Origin: Morinoia aosen
Taxonomy: Eukaryota; Arthropoda; Malacostraca; Amphipoda; Talitridae
Direction of reading: 5' to 3'
DNA length: 64,000 bases
NCBI GenBank assembly: GCA_030386875.1
Contig: CM059558.1
Coordinates: 6,333,501-6,397,500 of the forward strand
Within the stretch, counting starts at the first letter, position 1. Each line of letters opens with the position of its first letter. The translations under genes were made by a program, and so were the position numbers. The notes under the pieces are model-generated. The model did not search any database. It had not been told where the DNA came from and saw nothing but the letters and a program-made list of their open reading frames with translations. This document shows positions 22,743 to 34,938 of the stretch, in pieces.

Positions 22743-23413
22743 ACGTGTTTTCCCTTCGTACGAAAGATTCTAAATGCAGCACATTTCCACTTCAGCCAAA
22801 GCTACCCGTTGTATAAAATGAGCTAGTTGATAAAAATCTTCATTAAACGTGCTGGTTAACTTATTTTGATAAATCTTCGTAGTAGAATAATATGTTCTAC
22901 AGTCTATAAGGGTAATTTCTGTTGCTATAAATCTTTGTGTACCTGAGAAAAAACTATTTGCTTGTAATTCCGATGTTTCTTACTCTATTCTATCAATCCA
23001 TTTCTCACTAAAAAATAATCATGACTTTAGGAACGGTCAAAGTATAACAAGTATACTGTTTGTACACGATCATTTGTCTTTTTTCAGTTGATATCACTTC
23101 ATAGCAGTTTATTACTGTTGCCGATAAGTGCAACTTTAAAAGACGAGCCAACCGGTTCTGGCCACAGACTCGACGCGGTCACCCAATCTCACTGTTCAAC
23201 GAATGCATTTTCATATGCGCTAAGTACTGAAACAAAAATTTGACTAATATTTAGAACTAAAAGCTAACATACCAGATTTGCATATCTCCTGACGGCCGTT
23301 GCTCACAATCAGGTAGACGGCAACCCTTGGATTGTTTGTTTCATTTGTAACATGCAGAACGGTTTCCATGGCTTCTAGTTGAGTACTGTGTGCAGGCGCT
23401 GAGCAAAAGGCAC

Positions 23414-23502
23414 TGCCCCAGGTGAGGCTCGAACTCACAACCTCGGCATGGCTCAATACTGTCGTATAAGTACCGCGCGCTAACCGATTGCGCCACTGGG
23501 GC
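23414..23502 (-). tRNA. tRNA-Ile(TAT) with a 15-nt intron
   Basis: On the minus strand: acceptor GCCCCAG pairs with CTGGGGC, discriminator A. The D arm is GGCGCAATCGGTTAGCGC, the anticodon stem CGGTA/TGCCG, loop CTTATAA with anticodon TAT, and the T arm GTGAGTTCGAGCCTCAC. A 15-nt intron (23450-23464) sits one base 3' of the anticodon, the canonical position. The mature form is 74 nt. A T4 terminator lies at 23405-23408 (AAAA on plus). This tRNA decodes AUA and is commonly intron-bearing in animals. It looks functional. Confidence 0.95.
23450..23464 (-). other. tRNA-Ile intron
   Basis: Minus-strand intron CGACAGTATTGAGCC between positions 37 and 38 of the tRNA. Removal closes a normal 7-nt anticodon loop. 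Confidence 0.85.
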
Positions 23503-23509
23503 ACGTGCC

Positions 23510-26290
23510 TCAGACACCAACACGCGCTAGTGACTTGGTATTTCGCTGCAGCTTCTACCAAAATAAACATGAAAGTCAAGCACAGTTCCAGCCACGAAAT
23601 TATTGCGCCAATACCTGAAAGGCTTTAGTTGACGTTAATGGTAGATTGTAGGCAAAGAAATGAAAATTGAAAAAATTTTCTCAGCGAAAATCATTCAAAA
23701 TAAAAATGATACTATAATAGAAAAATTGTAGACATGAATCAAAGATAATCACATTAACACGTAGTCGCTTCATTTTTATTATTAGATTTTGACATGAGTG
23801 CACTGTAAGTGATGGCATTGTATGAAGCAGAAAACAGTTTCCAGTGAAAATATGTCTCAGATTTACAGCCCCTGCCGCATCTATGCGCGTATGAATCATT
23901 TAAATTCCTTGCGACAACGACGAAAACATCAAAAATTTGCTTAGAACGTAACATCGCAAATCGCTTGTCAGTTGCTGTCGTCCATTTATAGATATTTGTG
24001 TGAACAGTCTTGTATATAAAAATGGAACGGGGAATATCTTATTCACAAGTTACTGCATAAAGGAGCGATTCGGGCGTTCGCTCATCAACAGCTGAAAAAT
24101 ATAGGAAGAGAGTCATGTATAGAACCTATCTCCATTACGTTACAGGTTCAGCATTACAAAAATAGCAAACGCACTAAGTCTACAGGTTTTATTTCATCGT
24201 TCTCATTTATTTTCTTCCAAAACGATCGTTAATATTCTTGATTTATGTGATTTGATTGCCGTCATTTTTGACGGGCCTTGCAAACTAGATGCTGAGAAAC
24301 AATAAATCCCAAAAAAAGCGAGTCCTATTTTAGTTTCCCCTTACATAGAGAAATGTAACACGCGGCTCACAGAGCGTACCCTGCTCGTGAGCTGGAGTAC
24401 ACTCACTGTAAGCTGGCAGCTCCAAATTATGCAGGTGCCATTGCGAGGACGATTAACTGGGCTGACTGGCACCCTGTGGTCCACTTCTGTGTAACCTTGT
24501 TCACGTCATTCTACTCACAGGTAGTAATCCTGGTAAACAAGTTCTGTCAGACGACTCATCCAGTGGAAAGCAGGATGCGGATAAACCAGTTGGACTAACA
24601 AATAGAGGTAGGTATTCATTTTCATTATAGCTAAACAACCGTTTAACATTTGATTGCGACCGCTACATTACGACCAATACACATTCAATATGCTCTCAAT
24701 CCCGAATTATAAACTCGACACAGCATCGGAAACTCTGCTCCACGGCACAACATATCCATCCACCGTGCATGCTTGGGAAACCTCTTAAGCGCATCTTTGG
24801 GGACTTAATATTGGTGCTGCCGGAATGCTTAGGATGTAATGAGTTCCCCGATGCAGTCAGTTCTCGTCATCTTATATATAGGAATTAGCGTTATTCGCAT
24901 GTAACCACACATTTGGAAAGATCAGTAAATTTGTTGCAGGAGTGTGCTGTGAGTTTACATTTATGATAAGGTAAGCCTTATCTTCATCGGTAGGTCTACA
25001 GAAAGGTAGGCGTACTGCGAAACCGGTCTTATCAGTTTTCCGCGGATAAGTGGTTTCATCTTTTTTCATTTTATATCTTTATTTCATCGTCATGCTTACG
25101 TCAGGGTTGCACTCTGTGAATGAATAAAATACATGTCTTGAATATTTCTAGTGCCTTTTTGAGGCAGTGCTTCAAATCTACAGTTTAAGGGGATGAATCA
25201 CTGACTTCAGATTCCTCGATAATCCAAGCAGGTAAATTCATTTGTTGAGATCAGGCGTTGAGGAGACGCACTTTCTTGCTTCAAAATCGTAAAATGATCC
25301 TGGCACTGCTACCGTAGCCTTTGTGAATGCGTGCTATATTGTTGAAAAGTGCACATCTGTCATTTGAAATACTCTAACCATCCTTTAAGCGCAGGATTCG
25401 AAATTTGTTCAGTGGATGAATTTCTGTCCACTTTTTCAAATTGAGTAAAGAATGAGATTTTCTTGTCGGTAGTGATGCCGTGTTAAAATCAAAACGGATT
25501 TATGTTCGCGCTCTGTAACTCAGGTAGCTTAATTTCGCCTTAATAGTAAGTTTCTCATCTAAAATCTTAATATCATTGGTGTGCACCCTCCTTGAAATTG
25601 TTCAGAAGAACCTGTGCCCTTGCCAATCATTTTTAAAGTTTGTGGGCGCTTTTTCCTCTGCGTTTGGTTTATTGACAAGTTCAAGTCTTTTTTGCTAATT
25701 GTTCTTTTACCCATATTCCTTTCTTGAGCGACAGTAACTACGACATTGATCTCTTTAAATTTCACATGACGCTCGTTTTGAAGGCTTTAATAATCTCATG
25801 AGAACAAGAAATTCGGGGGAAATGCCATGAGGAGACCATGCTTGGGAGTTATAAGTTCGTGGAACTGGCGCAGAGTGATCAACTCTATTTTTGAGCTTTC
25901 TGCAACATATGGATAATTTTTCATGTCATTTTTCAGGTATTCAAACTAGGGATTAATTACCCAGGAAAAATTCTTCAAAAAACAGAATCACCAACTCGTC
26001 TGTTTCAGAAACTGTACCGTATTGCACATGTTTATTAGGAGGGTACAAGATATTTAGGTATTTGACATTTATAGACTTTTCCATGTCCTGGTGATTTTTG
26101 GCGTACTTCAGTAACGTGAGTAGAAAATTGACGGAGAATGTCAACCTCTTTTTGTAAAACTGTGCGATGATTTTCGTTCGTAGAATGAACTGATAAAAAT
26201 CATTAATGAATATCAGATGATCCGAATACGAAGCGAGGAAAAAAGTTTATTCAGTCACGTTTCGTGTAAACCAATCTTAACGAGCTTTTA
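23510..26290. other. No gene recognised
   Basis: Several ORFs of 60-75 codons on the minus strand (for example 25559-25765, 25953-26144) without recognisable domains. Possibly old transposon coding sequence around 25.5-26.15 kb, but I could not match it. Confidence 0.35.
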
Positions 26291-26299
26291 ATATGCAGC

Positions 26300-26529
26300 C
26301 GTACTAAGCTGAAACTGCAAATCTGCAGTTCGCTTCTGATTTAGCAGATCGTCAGCTCTTCACACTTGAAACGGCAGGGGTGCAGCTGTTCTCACCTGAA
26401 TTGATTGTCAGAGCCTTGAAACACACATGAAACCGCAGCTGTGCTGAGAACTGTTCTCAGCTGGAATTGCTGGAGTGCAGCTGTATTCACTGGAGCTGCG
26501 TATCCACGGTTGTTCTCAGCTGGGGGCAC
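26300..26529. repeat. CAGCTG-rich degenerate repeat
   Basis: Repeated GCAGCTGT, TTCTCAGCTGG and CTGCAG motifs lead into the cleaner 28-bp array to the right. Too diverged to define a unit. Confidence 0.5.
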
Positions 26530-26715
26530 GTGTTTTCAGCTATATTGAGCTAGAGCGTGGTTTTCAGCTATATTGAGCTAGAGCGTGGTTTTCAGCTATA
26601 TTTAGCTAGAGCGTGGTTTTCAGCTATATTGAGCTAGAGCGTGGTTTTCAGCTATATTGAGCTTGAGCGTGGTTTTCTGTTATGTTGAGCTAGAGCGTAC
26701 TTTTCAGTTGTATTC
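26530..26715. repeat. 28-bp tandem array, about 6-7 units
   Basis: Unit GGTTTTCAGCTATATTGAGC plus TAGAGCGT, near-perfect for the first five units, then decaying (TTTTCTGTTATGTTGAGC, TTTTCAGTTGTATTCAG). Confidence 0.9.
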
Positions 26716-26929
26716 AGTTAGAACTGCAAGCCTGCAATTGCACTTTGCTCAATCGGCAGGTCTGCAAGCTGTCGTCTGCAGAAACTGCTCTTTCAAGACC
26801 CACAACTGCTGTAATTTAGGCAGGAAGCGGCGCATGACGCGCAATATTGTGGGCAAGCACACGCACGGTCTTGCGGCCGAGCTTTCTTCTTGTGATTAGT
26901 GTTGTCTGTTTATGGTGCTTACTGAAGAA

Positions 26930-27545
26930 TATATGATTATGTAGTGAGAAATGCTGTGCTACCCGTTTGTTATGAATCAGGTATTTTGAGACGATTCGCT
27001 GAGAAATGTGACATATATGGCCAAAGAGGATTCAGTCAGGTGCGAAAAATACCGAACGCCGGTTCGGTTTTTCGACGCAATAAACAGCAGTGCAAATATT
27101 TCGCGCGCATCTTAAACAATGGAAAATGGAAGCCCTTAGAACTAAAAATCCAACAGGCCTGCAAACTACAAATTTAAAAACTTTTGGTAACACGTGGAAG
27201 TTATTAAATCCAAACTGGTACGCAAATGGACAGGCACGAGAGGCATGGTGATGGCAAAATGGTGACATGAGAAAAATATCATGCTCGTTGAAGTGACTCA
27301 ATAAAACTTAGTGTAGAAGTTGCGAAATCGAATTATAGCATTTTGGAAGTGCGTCATTGGGGCTAATGAAATTTTACATTGAATTGATCACTTATTCCTG
27401 CTATAATTACGGCCAAGTTCGGTAAAAAATCGCAGAAACATTTTATTTTTCGTGTTTCGGCTTATTAACCAACCGAAAATATGAAAGGTTATAAAATTTT
27501 AGAAGTTTACATGCCACTGCAGCAAGTATGATATATACGCAGGAG
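26930..27545. other. No gene recognised
   Basis: ORF 26944-27177 (77 codons) has no recognisable domain. Nothing else found. Confidence 0.4.
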
Positions 27546-27548
27546 AGG

Positions 27549-27919
27549 CCCTCTCAGGGGAATACCACTTAAATTATGTATCAAAGGGAATTAGCACTTC
27601 CATGGAGAAAATTTAAGTTCCCGAGCTAAGAGTTAGGTAGGCTTTCTTCATTTTAAACTAAAATATTTTTTGTTATATTTAACGCAATTTTTTTCGATTC
27701 ACTGCTGTCCTGTTTTTTCTGTACTTCTGACTTATTTCTTCAACTTTCATCTGGTTTTCTTACTTTCCTTCTCAACTTCCTGTTTCTATGCGCGCGGAAC
27801 TAGTGTGTAACACCTTGTGCATACATAGATTGCCCGTTCTCTTAATTCCATACTAAATGGTGTCTTCATACTTGCTCTCTTTGATCATGTGTTTTGTGAT
27901 AAGAGAAGCCGAAATTAAC
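27549..27919 (+). mobile_element. Retroposon family copy C
   Basis: Starts CCTCTCAGGGGAATACCACT and ends AGAAGCCGAAATTAACT. It carries an expanded centre (GCGCGCGGAACTAGTGTGTAAC) relative to copies B and D. No clear TSD, and more diverged than B or D, hence older. Confidence 0.7.
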
Positions 27920-27924
27920 TCAAT

Positions 27925-30520
27925 GCTCAGGACATGCTTCTAAAAGAAACAAATATCCCTGACGAATATCCCCTATTCATATCAAGGTATGTTGGAAAAT
28001 AAAGAGCTAGCAGTTTGAAGTCGCAAAATTGTGATACATTGTTTTACACAATATTTAACTGTTCTTTCTTCTGAAGTCTCATTATGATTAAGTTCGATTT
28101 AATGAAACCCTAAACCTATTAGGTTTGGTTTGGTCAAATTTAACTCGTATGAGTTATTTCTTTACACATGAATCTGGCACTAGGCCAAAGTGAGGGCGGG
28201 TAGCTGGAACCCCTATCGTGGGGCCCTAACTACCACTTCTAAAAAAAATCAAGCCACTTATAAAACCCCTTCCATCCTGAAATCTAAATAAAATCTTTGT
28301 TAGGCTCCAAATTTCTATACATCTATGACATAAATTGTTTCCACGTTCAGTTGCCTTTGAGAAGTCTTCAGCGGGTAAAATCATAACGAAAATAGTGGTG
28401 ACTATGAAAAGCTTGTGAGACGCCGAAGTGGCGTCTTGTGTGATGGAACTTTATTTTAGTGAAATAAGTGGAATGAACGGATATTCGTCGTTAATATTAA
28501 TGAAATTTTGTGACGGCTGTTTCCCGGATTGTTATGGTAGAGGTATTGGAAACTGCCCTCCTATGAATTTCATTGTTTGTTGTGGTGAGGTAGAACAGTT
28601 GACACTTGAATTTTGAATCCTGGAACGCGGTATTCTTTGAGCTATTGAGGAGCTAGCGAGTTTTTAAAGTTACTGCTATTAATAATAAAATTGCCAAGTC
28701 ATTGTATAAATTACGAACATAACTTTGATAGAATTACCAAAGCGACAGCTAAATAGTCCGAGTGAAGTTGTCGTCAACTGAATTTATTATTATTATTCAA
28801 CAGCTTACAAATGGTGTGCGTTTCAAGAAATCGGATTTTCTACGAATGAAATGTGAGAAGCGTGCGTCCACTATTCGTATTTCGGTAATCTATATTTCCA
28901 TTCTTGTGTCTTCCGCAATGAAAGGAAGTCTTGAATGTAGGCATATTGGAGGAATGACATGTCATTAAAATGACATGATGCCTTGTATTAATCTAATTGT
29001 AGATATAATTTCATTGATATCAAAAAAGAGATTAACATTGGTTATATGGGCTATTAGAATACGTCGTTATTGTTACGCAGTTCAAGTTTCGAACGCGAGC
29101 CGGCGAAATGGTATTAAGATCTTTCATGTGAAAGTAGTGAAAGTGGTGCGAATATTTTTTTTGAAAATTTTCGTGAAGCTACTTAATAGTATCAAAAAGT
29201 GAAACTGTTCTAATACTGATTGTATAAACACTTCCAATGATGTTGAAGCTGATTTTATTAGAATAGGAGCCACGGTAGAAGCTGAGGAATTTCACTTGGG
29301 AAAAGTGCCTGTGTGAATAGAGTATCCAGATCTAAAATAATTCAGAGGCTCAAGATATATATTTCGCACTTGTTTGAAAGCATTTGGAGTCTATAGTACA
29401 CTGCGTTTCTGAAGCTCTTAAAGGTTGAGGATTTACTGACATGCGAGCATTAGAAACAAATCAAAGCTTGTGAACTGCAATTATCTTTACAAATTCACCA
29501 GTAAACTAAATTTTTGGAGCAAATCCCGTAGAGTGCTAGCAAATGTTTCTCCATTTGACGTGAAAGTTGTGTTTGCGTAGAGGTAGTGTGGGGAAATTTC
29601 CCCACAGATTCGATCGTGGTGTACGTTAATTCTGTAAAAATGTAAACTGCTGGTGCTGCGTGGCAGGTGAGGTTGTGCAGCAGCAGCACATATTTGAGGG
29701 TAGTTTCAGGAAAACAGGTCGCCATGCTGTTATGTGTCGGGCTCAGGCTGCGTCTCGGTAGAAGTCACCTGTTACGTCGGCACGTCGGGAGCACGCTCGG
29801 CTCGTGACGTGGAGTTTGACGACGGTCGCAGGCCTAACGTTTCCAACCCTTCTTCCTGCATGCTCAGTAAATCCATTGCTTGATTGTGTGTGTGAGGATG
29901 TGTAAAATTTAGGTGCTTTTATCCATTAGATAATTGTATGATAAAGGCGGGCTTTAAACCACAATTGACTTTCCTCTAAAAAGGCATGTTCGCTGCCCTT
30001 AAAGCGGGGCAACTTTACCCTACCGCAGTGAACCGCCGTCTCTATTAAACTATTAATTACTTCTTACCCATTACCTATTTTCTATTAAACTACCATTGGG
30101 CTTATGCGTTTTCTTATTACCATTAAACTGTATTGCGACTCCAATATCGCCTTACTCCCATTGTCTAACTGTCGCTTTGCGCACTTGAGGATAAAATTCT
30201 TCAGGTTGGTTTTCGTGTTTCTAATATTTGCTGATTACTTAAAAACGGATAATTTGTACAGATTTACCAAGATGGTAAACTTTGTTCTTACCCTATGCTT
30301 ATTTTTCAGAATCTCTAGCTGGCGCTGCGTCGCACTGCGCACTTCGTGCTTCTCAACCTACGTAGCGAATTTGAGCCACCTTCTGGGACCGCAGTAGCCG
30401 AAACTAGGTAAATTACTTGAACAGTTAACCGTTATATTCCCTCTAAACTGCTATTTGAAAAGCTGTGCTCAATAATATTCCTTGTCTAAATATATTTGCG
30501 TACATTTCTTCATTTTTGTA
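27925..30520. other. No gene recognised
   Basis: Contains a perfect 20-bp palindrome at 29587-29606 and a G+C-rich patch at 29640-29850. Short ORFs (28428-28616, 28762-28968, 28975-29202) show no domain. Confidence 0.4.
29587..29606. promoter_or_regulatory. Perfect 20-bp palindrome with a kappaB-like core
   Basis: TGTGGGGAAATTTCCCCACA is its own reverse complement. The GGGGAAATTTCCCC core resembles Rel/NF-kappaB or Dorsal-type half-sites facing each other. A regulatory role is only a guess; no gene is identified nearby. Confidence 0.2.
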
Positions 30521-30525
30521 TACAG

Positions 30526-30834
30526 CTCAGAGGAGACAGAGGGCATTGGTCGCGGTTTGGCATGCTCTTGCCCTGGTTGTAACCCTGGTGCCGGCTTCAG
30601 TCGAGTATCGTCGGTTTTGGCGCGAACTGTTCTTCTGTCATCCTGAAGTGCTAGGGATAAGCTGGCACCTTGAAGTTCCGCTGCAGCCTCGCGTCGTCCG
30701 CGTGTGCTGGCGCTGTATTGACCTGAAGCCGAGAGCTGCACCTGGGTCTTCTTCCCTGCGCCTATAGAACGGCCTTGCCTGACACCCCAATTTTGAACCA
30801 TTTAACATTATATACTCTTTTTAACCTAAATAAA
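30526..30834 (+). CDS. Candidate terminal exon (weak)
   Basis: A pyrimidine-rich acceptor-like TTTTTGTATACAG ends at 30525. The frame then stays open to TAG at 30765-30767 and reads QRRQRALVAVWHALALVVTL, and so on. It is G+C-rich compared with both flanks. AATAAA follows at 30829-30834, correctly spaced for a short 3' UTR. The minus strand is also open here, so base composition alone could explain the ORF. I recognise no domain. A retroposed GC-rich fragment is the main alternative. Confidence 0.2.
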
Positions 30835-31672
30835 TTTCTTGAGGACGAATTTGTCCGGTTTTAAAACTAATATTCTGAATTGGCTACTACCGTCCGTATT
30901 GCGCTTATGTTTACGTACCAATTGCCCTGTTATTATTAAGTTTCTTCCTCGGCATTGAGAATCGACATATAAAATTAAAAATTTGGAACACTTTTGTGTC
31001 CTTGTACTCGTTAATCTTTTCAGCTTCGAACAAGCTGCTAAATCAAATGTGTTGAGGTATTTCCTCACAGTAGACCACCAAATTGATGACAGGAAATGTA
31101 ATTTTTAATTACTGATGTAAACTCAAAACAGGAATTCATATATGTATAGTATTTATTGACGAAGAACTCGTGAGCTAAATAAGATTTAGGTGTTATTTCC
31201 TAAATGCTTAGTAACGCTTTTTCACTGTATTCTGCTGTAAATTAGCAGAAAATCCTGTAAAGTTTTCGGTATAAATTCATCGAAAGCTCCAGCACTTTTA
31301 GTATCGTCCGAAATTCCTGAATTTATTGGGAGTTGCGTCAGTTTGAGAAAATTTAATTATTGGAGACATGATTGAAAACTGCGCTAGCGTCAGCATTGAA
31401 TGAAAGAAATGATCGTACAACGGTGAATATCACCAACAAAAAGAAACGCTCAACCCATGGGGCGACACATCAATAGTAGTTTTTTGTGCTGAAACGAATG
31501 TGCTTGTGGGGGTTTTAAAAGGAGGCTTAGAGTGTGAGGTATTTCTCCACTACTGCCGACTCTGGCGCCTGAACGTGACTGACGTCTGTCAGCTAGAAAT
31601 TTCAGTGGGTACCCTAAAATAAATCGGTACTCAATCTGAAGCCAGGCTGTATTCAATTCTCATGCACTCACC

Positions 31673-32036
31673 CCGCAGGGGGATACAACTATTGTATCTA
31701 TGGGAATTAGCGCTCCGAGAGGAAAAATGTGAGGGCCCGAGCTGAGAGTTAGGTAGGCCTTCTTTTTGTTGAAATAAAAGTATTTTTTTTTATGTTATGG
31801 ACCACCTTTTTTCGGTTCACTGCTGTCCTGTTTTTCAGCACCTCTGACTTTCTTCTTCAACTTTTATCTTATTACATGAACTTCTTTCTCATCTTACTGT
31901 TTCTATGCCCCTTCAGCATAGATTCCTCATTTTCTTATCTCCATACTAAATGGTGCCTTCCTCCTTCCTCTCTTCGATACGCTCTATTTTTGTAGCGGTT
32001 AGGGAGGCCTAAACTAACTTATAATCTAATCTAATC
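31673..32036 (+). mobile_element. Retroposon family copy D, full length, perfect TSD
   Basis: Starts CCGCAGGGGGATACAACT and ends GGCCTAAACTAACTTA with a TAATC-repeat tail. Perfect 15-bp direct repeats, TCTCATGCACTCACC, flank it at 31658-31672 and 32037-32051. This is the clearest copy and looks the youngest. Confidence 0.9.
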
Positions 32037-32224
32037 TCTCATGCACTCACCGAAGTGCCGCCGCCGTAAAATTGTGTATGAGCGCTCCTGCATCTACAGG
32101 TGCGTCCTGCCACCATCGAAGGTAGTGTCTTGTGGTATTTATTTTATTTACCTCTTTTGGTGCATGTATCACTGATTTATGCATTCATTGATCAATTTTT
32201 ATGATAAGATTCTTTATAATTAAG

Positions 32225-32520
32225 AACTTAGAGTGAGGTAGGCCTTGATTTTGTTCAATTACTTTTTTTTGTTCTTTTGAGGACTTTTCTTCGCTTCAAT
32301 GCCGTCTTTTGTTTCAGCACCTCTGATTTTCTTCTTCGAGTCTTATCTAGTTGCCTATCCTTCAATCTAAATTTACTGTTTCTATGCATACAGGATCCTG
32401 TGCGAGAATACATTTTGTGCATAGATTCCACGTTCCATTAACTAAACGCTAAATGAGGCATTCATCTTTCGTCTATGTGAATAGCTTTGTTTTGGTAAGG
32501 GGGACTGAAACTAACAAATA
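32225..32520 (+). mobile_element. Diverged retroposon copy, 5'-truncated
   Basis: Begins inside the element (AGAGTGAGGTAGGCCTTG) and runs to GGGGGACTGAAACTAACA. It carries the extended centre (CAGGATCCTGTGCGAGAATA). 5' truncation fits target-primed reverse transcription. No TSD recognised. Confidence 0.7.
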
Positions 32521-32524
32521 TTCA

Positions 32525-33830
32525 TTCTCAATATAATTCATAGTGACGTGGATCACTTTCAATCTACAAACAATTAGAGGCGGTTGATGTGTGTAGTTAG
32601 CCAGTATTGGGATCTTGAAGTCAAACACAATTTACTGGCGTCCTGACTACCGCGCAAATTTTCATGACCCTGCTTGCCAAATGTTAATACTTCTCTGAAT
32701 TCCCTTGCTGTTAATGTACGGTGTTCATTTTTGTGTGTTTTCCTTTTGTTTTTATTAATTTCCTTCTGATGAACACCGAGAACTACCAATCTGATCTGGC
32801 TTGAAAGTTAGAACGCAATTATGACTATAAAATGTCGTCCGTTGCTTTTCACACAATTTTACTGAAACTAGTTTTCAAAAAGCTTTTATGGCTATGAAGT
32901 GTAGAAAAAATATTTAGTTATTTAAAATATAGGTGCGCATTACAATGCTTCAAACGTTATGAGTGAAAATTAGAAGATCAATATTTCAGAACCAAATGGT
33001 TCCCTTTATTTGACTTCGGAAGTTGAACACAAATTAGAGAGTTCCCATTAAAAGAAAAATGGGAAGGAGCAAATTTGGACTCCAGCTGGGCGTGGTAGAA
33101 GCGGCGTCTTATACGCTGTGCATTTCGAGCACGGACTGGCAGTGGACATTGGCGTCGCTTCAGCCGCGTTGATGGCGTGAGGCGTAAAAATTGACCGCCA
33201 TAACTGCACCGCTCCTGCAATTGGTCAAGAGTACATGAGAACTGGGCAAAAACATGGAGATACAACTCCTGGGAATGTCGCAGAATTTAACAATACACAC
33301 AAAGTAGTATAATGTGGAAAATAATTAGACCTGCGACAAATATGAAATTTATAATCAATTCGACTGTAGCTCTGAGCAATAAATATTCATTTGAACTATG
33401 ATTTCTCAAGGAAAATTATGCACAGCCAAATGATCAAAGAAGATAGAGGACGTCTAAGTGGCGCTTGCATTATATGCAAGAGAGGACAAATGTTAAGATG
33501 CAGGTGCTAAGCACGGTATCTAACGAACCTCGAGCGAGGATTGTCCAATGAGGCCATGTCTTCCTCCCGTAGTGGACCTCTAGTAGTTACAAGTCCGAGC
33601 CCGCTTCTCCCATCGCCGATGCAGCCCTCCCGCGGTGTTGCACTAGTGCTCCGTCATGATGGACGATGAGCTGCTAAACCTGCGTGCCAGAATGCTGCAC
33701 ATGGTCGTTCGAGGTGACCACTGGTTCCATAAAATCTACGTTAATAAGTGAGTAATTAATAAACACAGTTGGAACCAACCCTCCTTCAAGAGAGAAGAGG
33801 TGGAGAGGCAATGTGGTCAGCCCTCAACGT
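32525..33830. other. No gene recognised
   Basis: ORF 32978-33265 (minus, 95 codons) has no recognised domain. Just before the satellite, GGTGGAGAGG (33799) and GTGGTCAG repeats resemble fragments of its unit. Confidence 0.4.
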
Positions 33831-33836
33831 GGTCAG

Positions 33837-34938
33837 ACCTGGTGGAGAGACCTGGTGGAGAGACCTGGTGGAGAGACCTGGTGGAGAGACCTGGTGGAGA
33901 GACCTGGTGGAGAGACCTGGTGGAGAGACCTGGTGGAGAGACCTGGTGGAGAGACCTGGTGGAGAGACCTGGTGGAGAGACCTGGTGGAGAGACCTGGTG
34001 GAGAGACCTGGTGGAGAGACCTGGTGGAGAGACCTGGTGGAGAGACCTGGTGGAGAGACCTGGTGGAGAGACCTGGTGGAGAGACCTGGTGGAGAGACCT
34101 GGTGGAGAGACCTGGTGGAGAGACCTGGTGGAGAGACCTGGTGGAGAGACCTGGTGGAGAGACCTGGTGGAGAGACCTGGTGGAGAGACCTGGTGGAGAG
34201 ACCTGGTGGAGAGACCTGGTGGAGAGACCTGGTGGAGAGACCTGGTGGAGAGACCTGGTGGAGAGACCTGGTGGAGAGACCTGGTGGAGAGACCTGGTGG
34301 AGAGACCTGGTGGAGAGACCTGGTGGAGAGACCTGGTGGAGAGACCTGGTGGAGAGACCTGGTGGAGAGACCTGGTGGAGAGACCTGGTGGAGAGACCTG
34401 GTGGAGAGACCTGGTGGAGAGACCTGGTGGAGAGACCTGGTGGAGAGACCTGGTGGAGAGACCTGGTGGAGAGACCTGGTGGAGAGACCTGGTGGAGAGA
34501 CCTGGTGGAGAGACCTGGTGGAGAGACCTGGTGGAGAGACCTGGTGGAGAGACCTGGTGGAGAGACCTGGTGGAGAGACCTGGTGGAGAGACCTGGTGGA
34601 GAGACCTGGTGGAGAGACCTGGTGGAGAGACCTGGTGGAGAGACCTGGTGGAGAGACCTGGTGGAGAGACCTGGTGGAGAGACCTGGTGGAGAGACCTGG
34701 TGGAGAGACCTGGTGGAGAGACCTGGTGGAGAGACCTGGTGGAGAGACCTGGTGGAGAGACCTGGTGGAGAGACCTGGTGGAGAGACCTGGTGGAGAGAC
34801 CTGGTGGAGAGACCTGGTGGAGAGACCTGGTGGAGAGACCTGGTGGAGAGACCTGGTGGAGAGACCTGGTGGAGAGACCTGGTGGAGAGACCTGGTGGAG
34901 AGACCTGGTGGAGAGACCTGGTGGAGAGACCTGGTGGA
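33837..34938. repeat. 13-bp satellite, about 85 uninterrupted copies
   Basis: ACCTGGTGGAGAG is repeated head to tail for 84 full units plus 10 nt. Phase is held from the first base to the last (84 x 13 = 1092), so there is no net indel, and by eye I see no substitution. Since 13 is not a multiple of three, all plus frames read the same 13-residue peptide (WWRDLVERPGGET) and the minus strand is open too. The 400-codon ORFs here are therefore artefacts. Downstream, GAGAGACCTGGCTGC at 34946 is a decayed edge unit. Confidence 0.97.

Noticed and set aside
23244-23579. 111-codon minus-strand ORF
   Set aside because: It overlaps the complete tRNA-Ile gene, which fully explains the conserved stretch.
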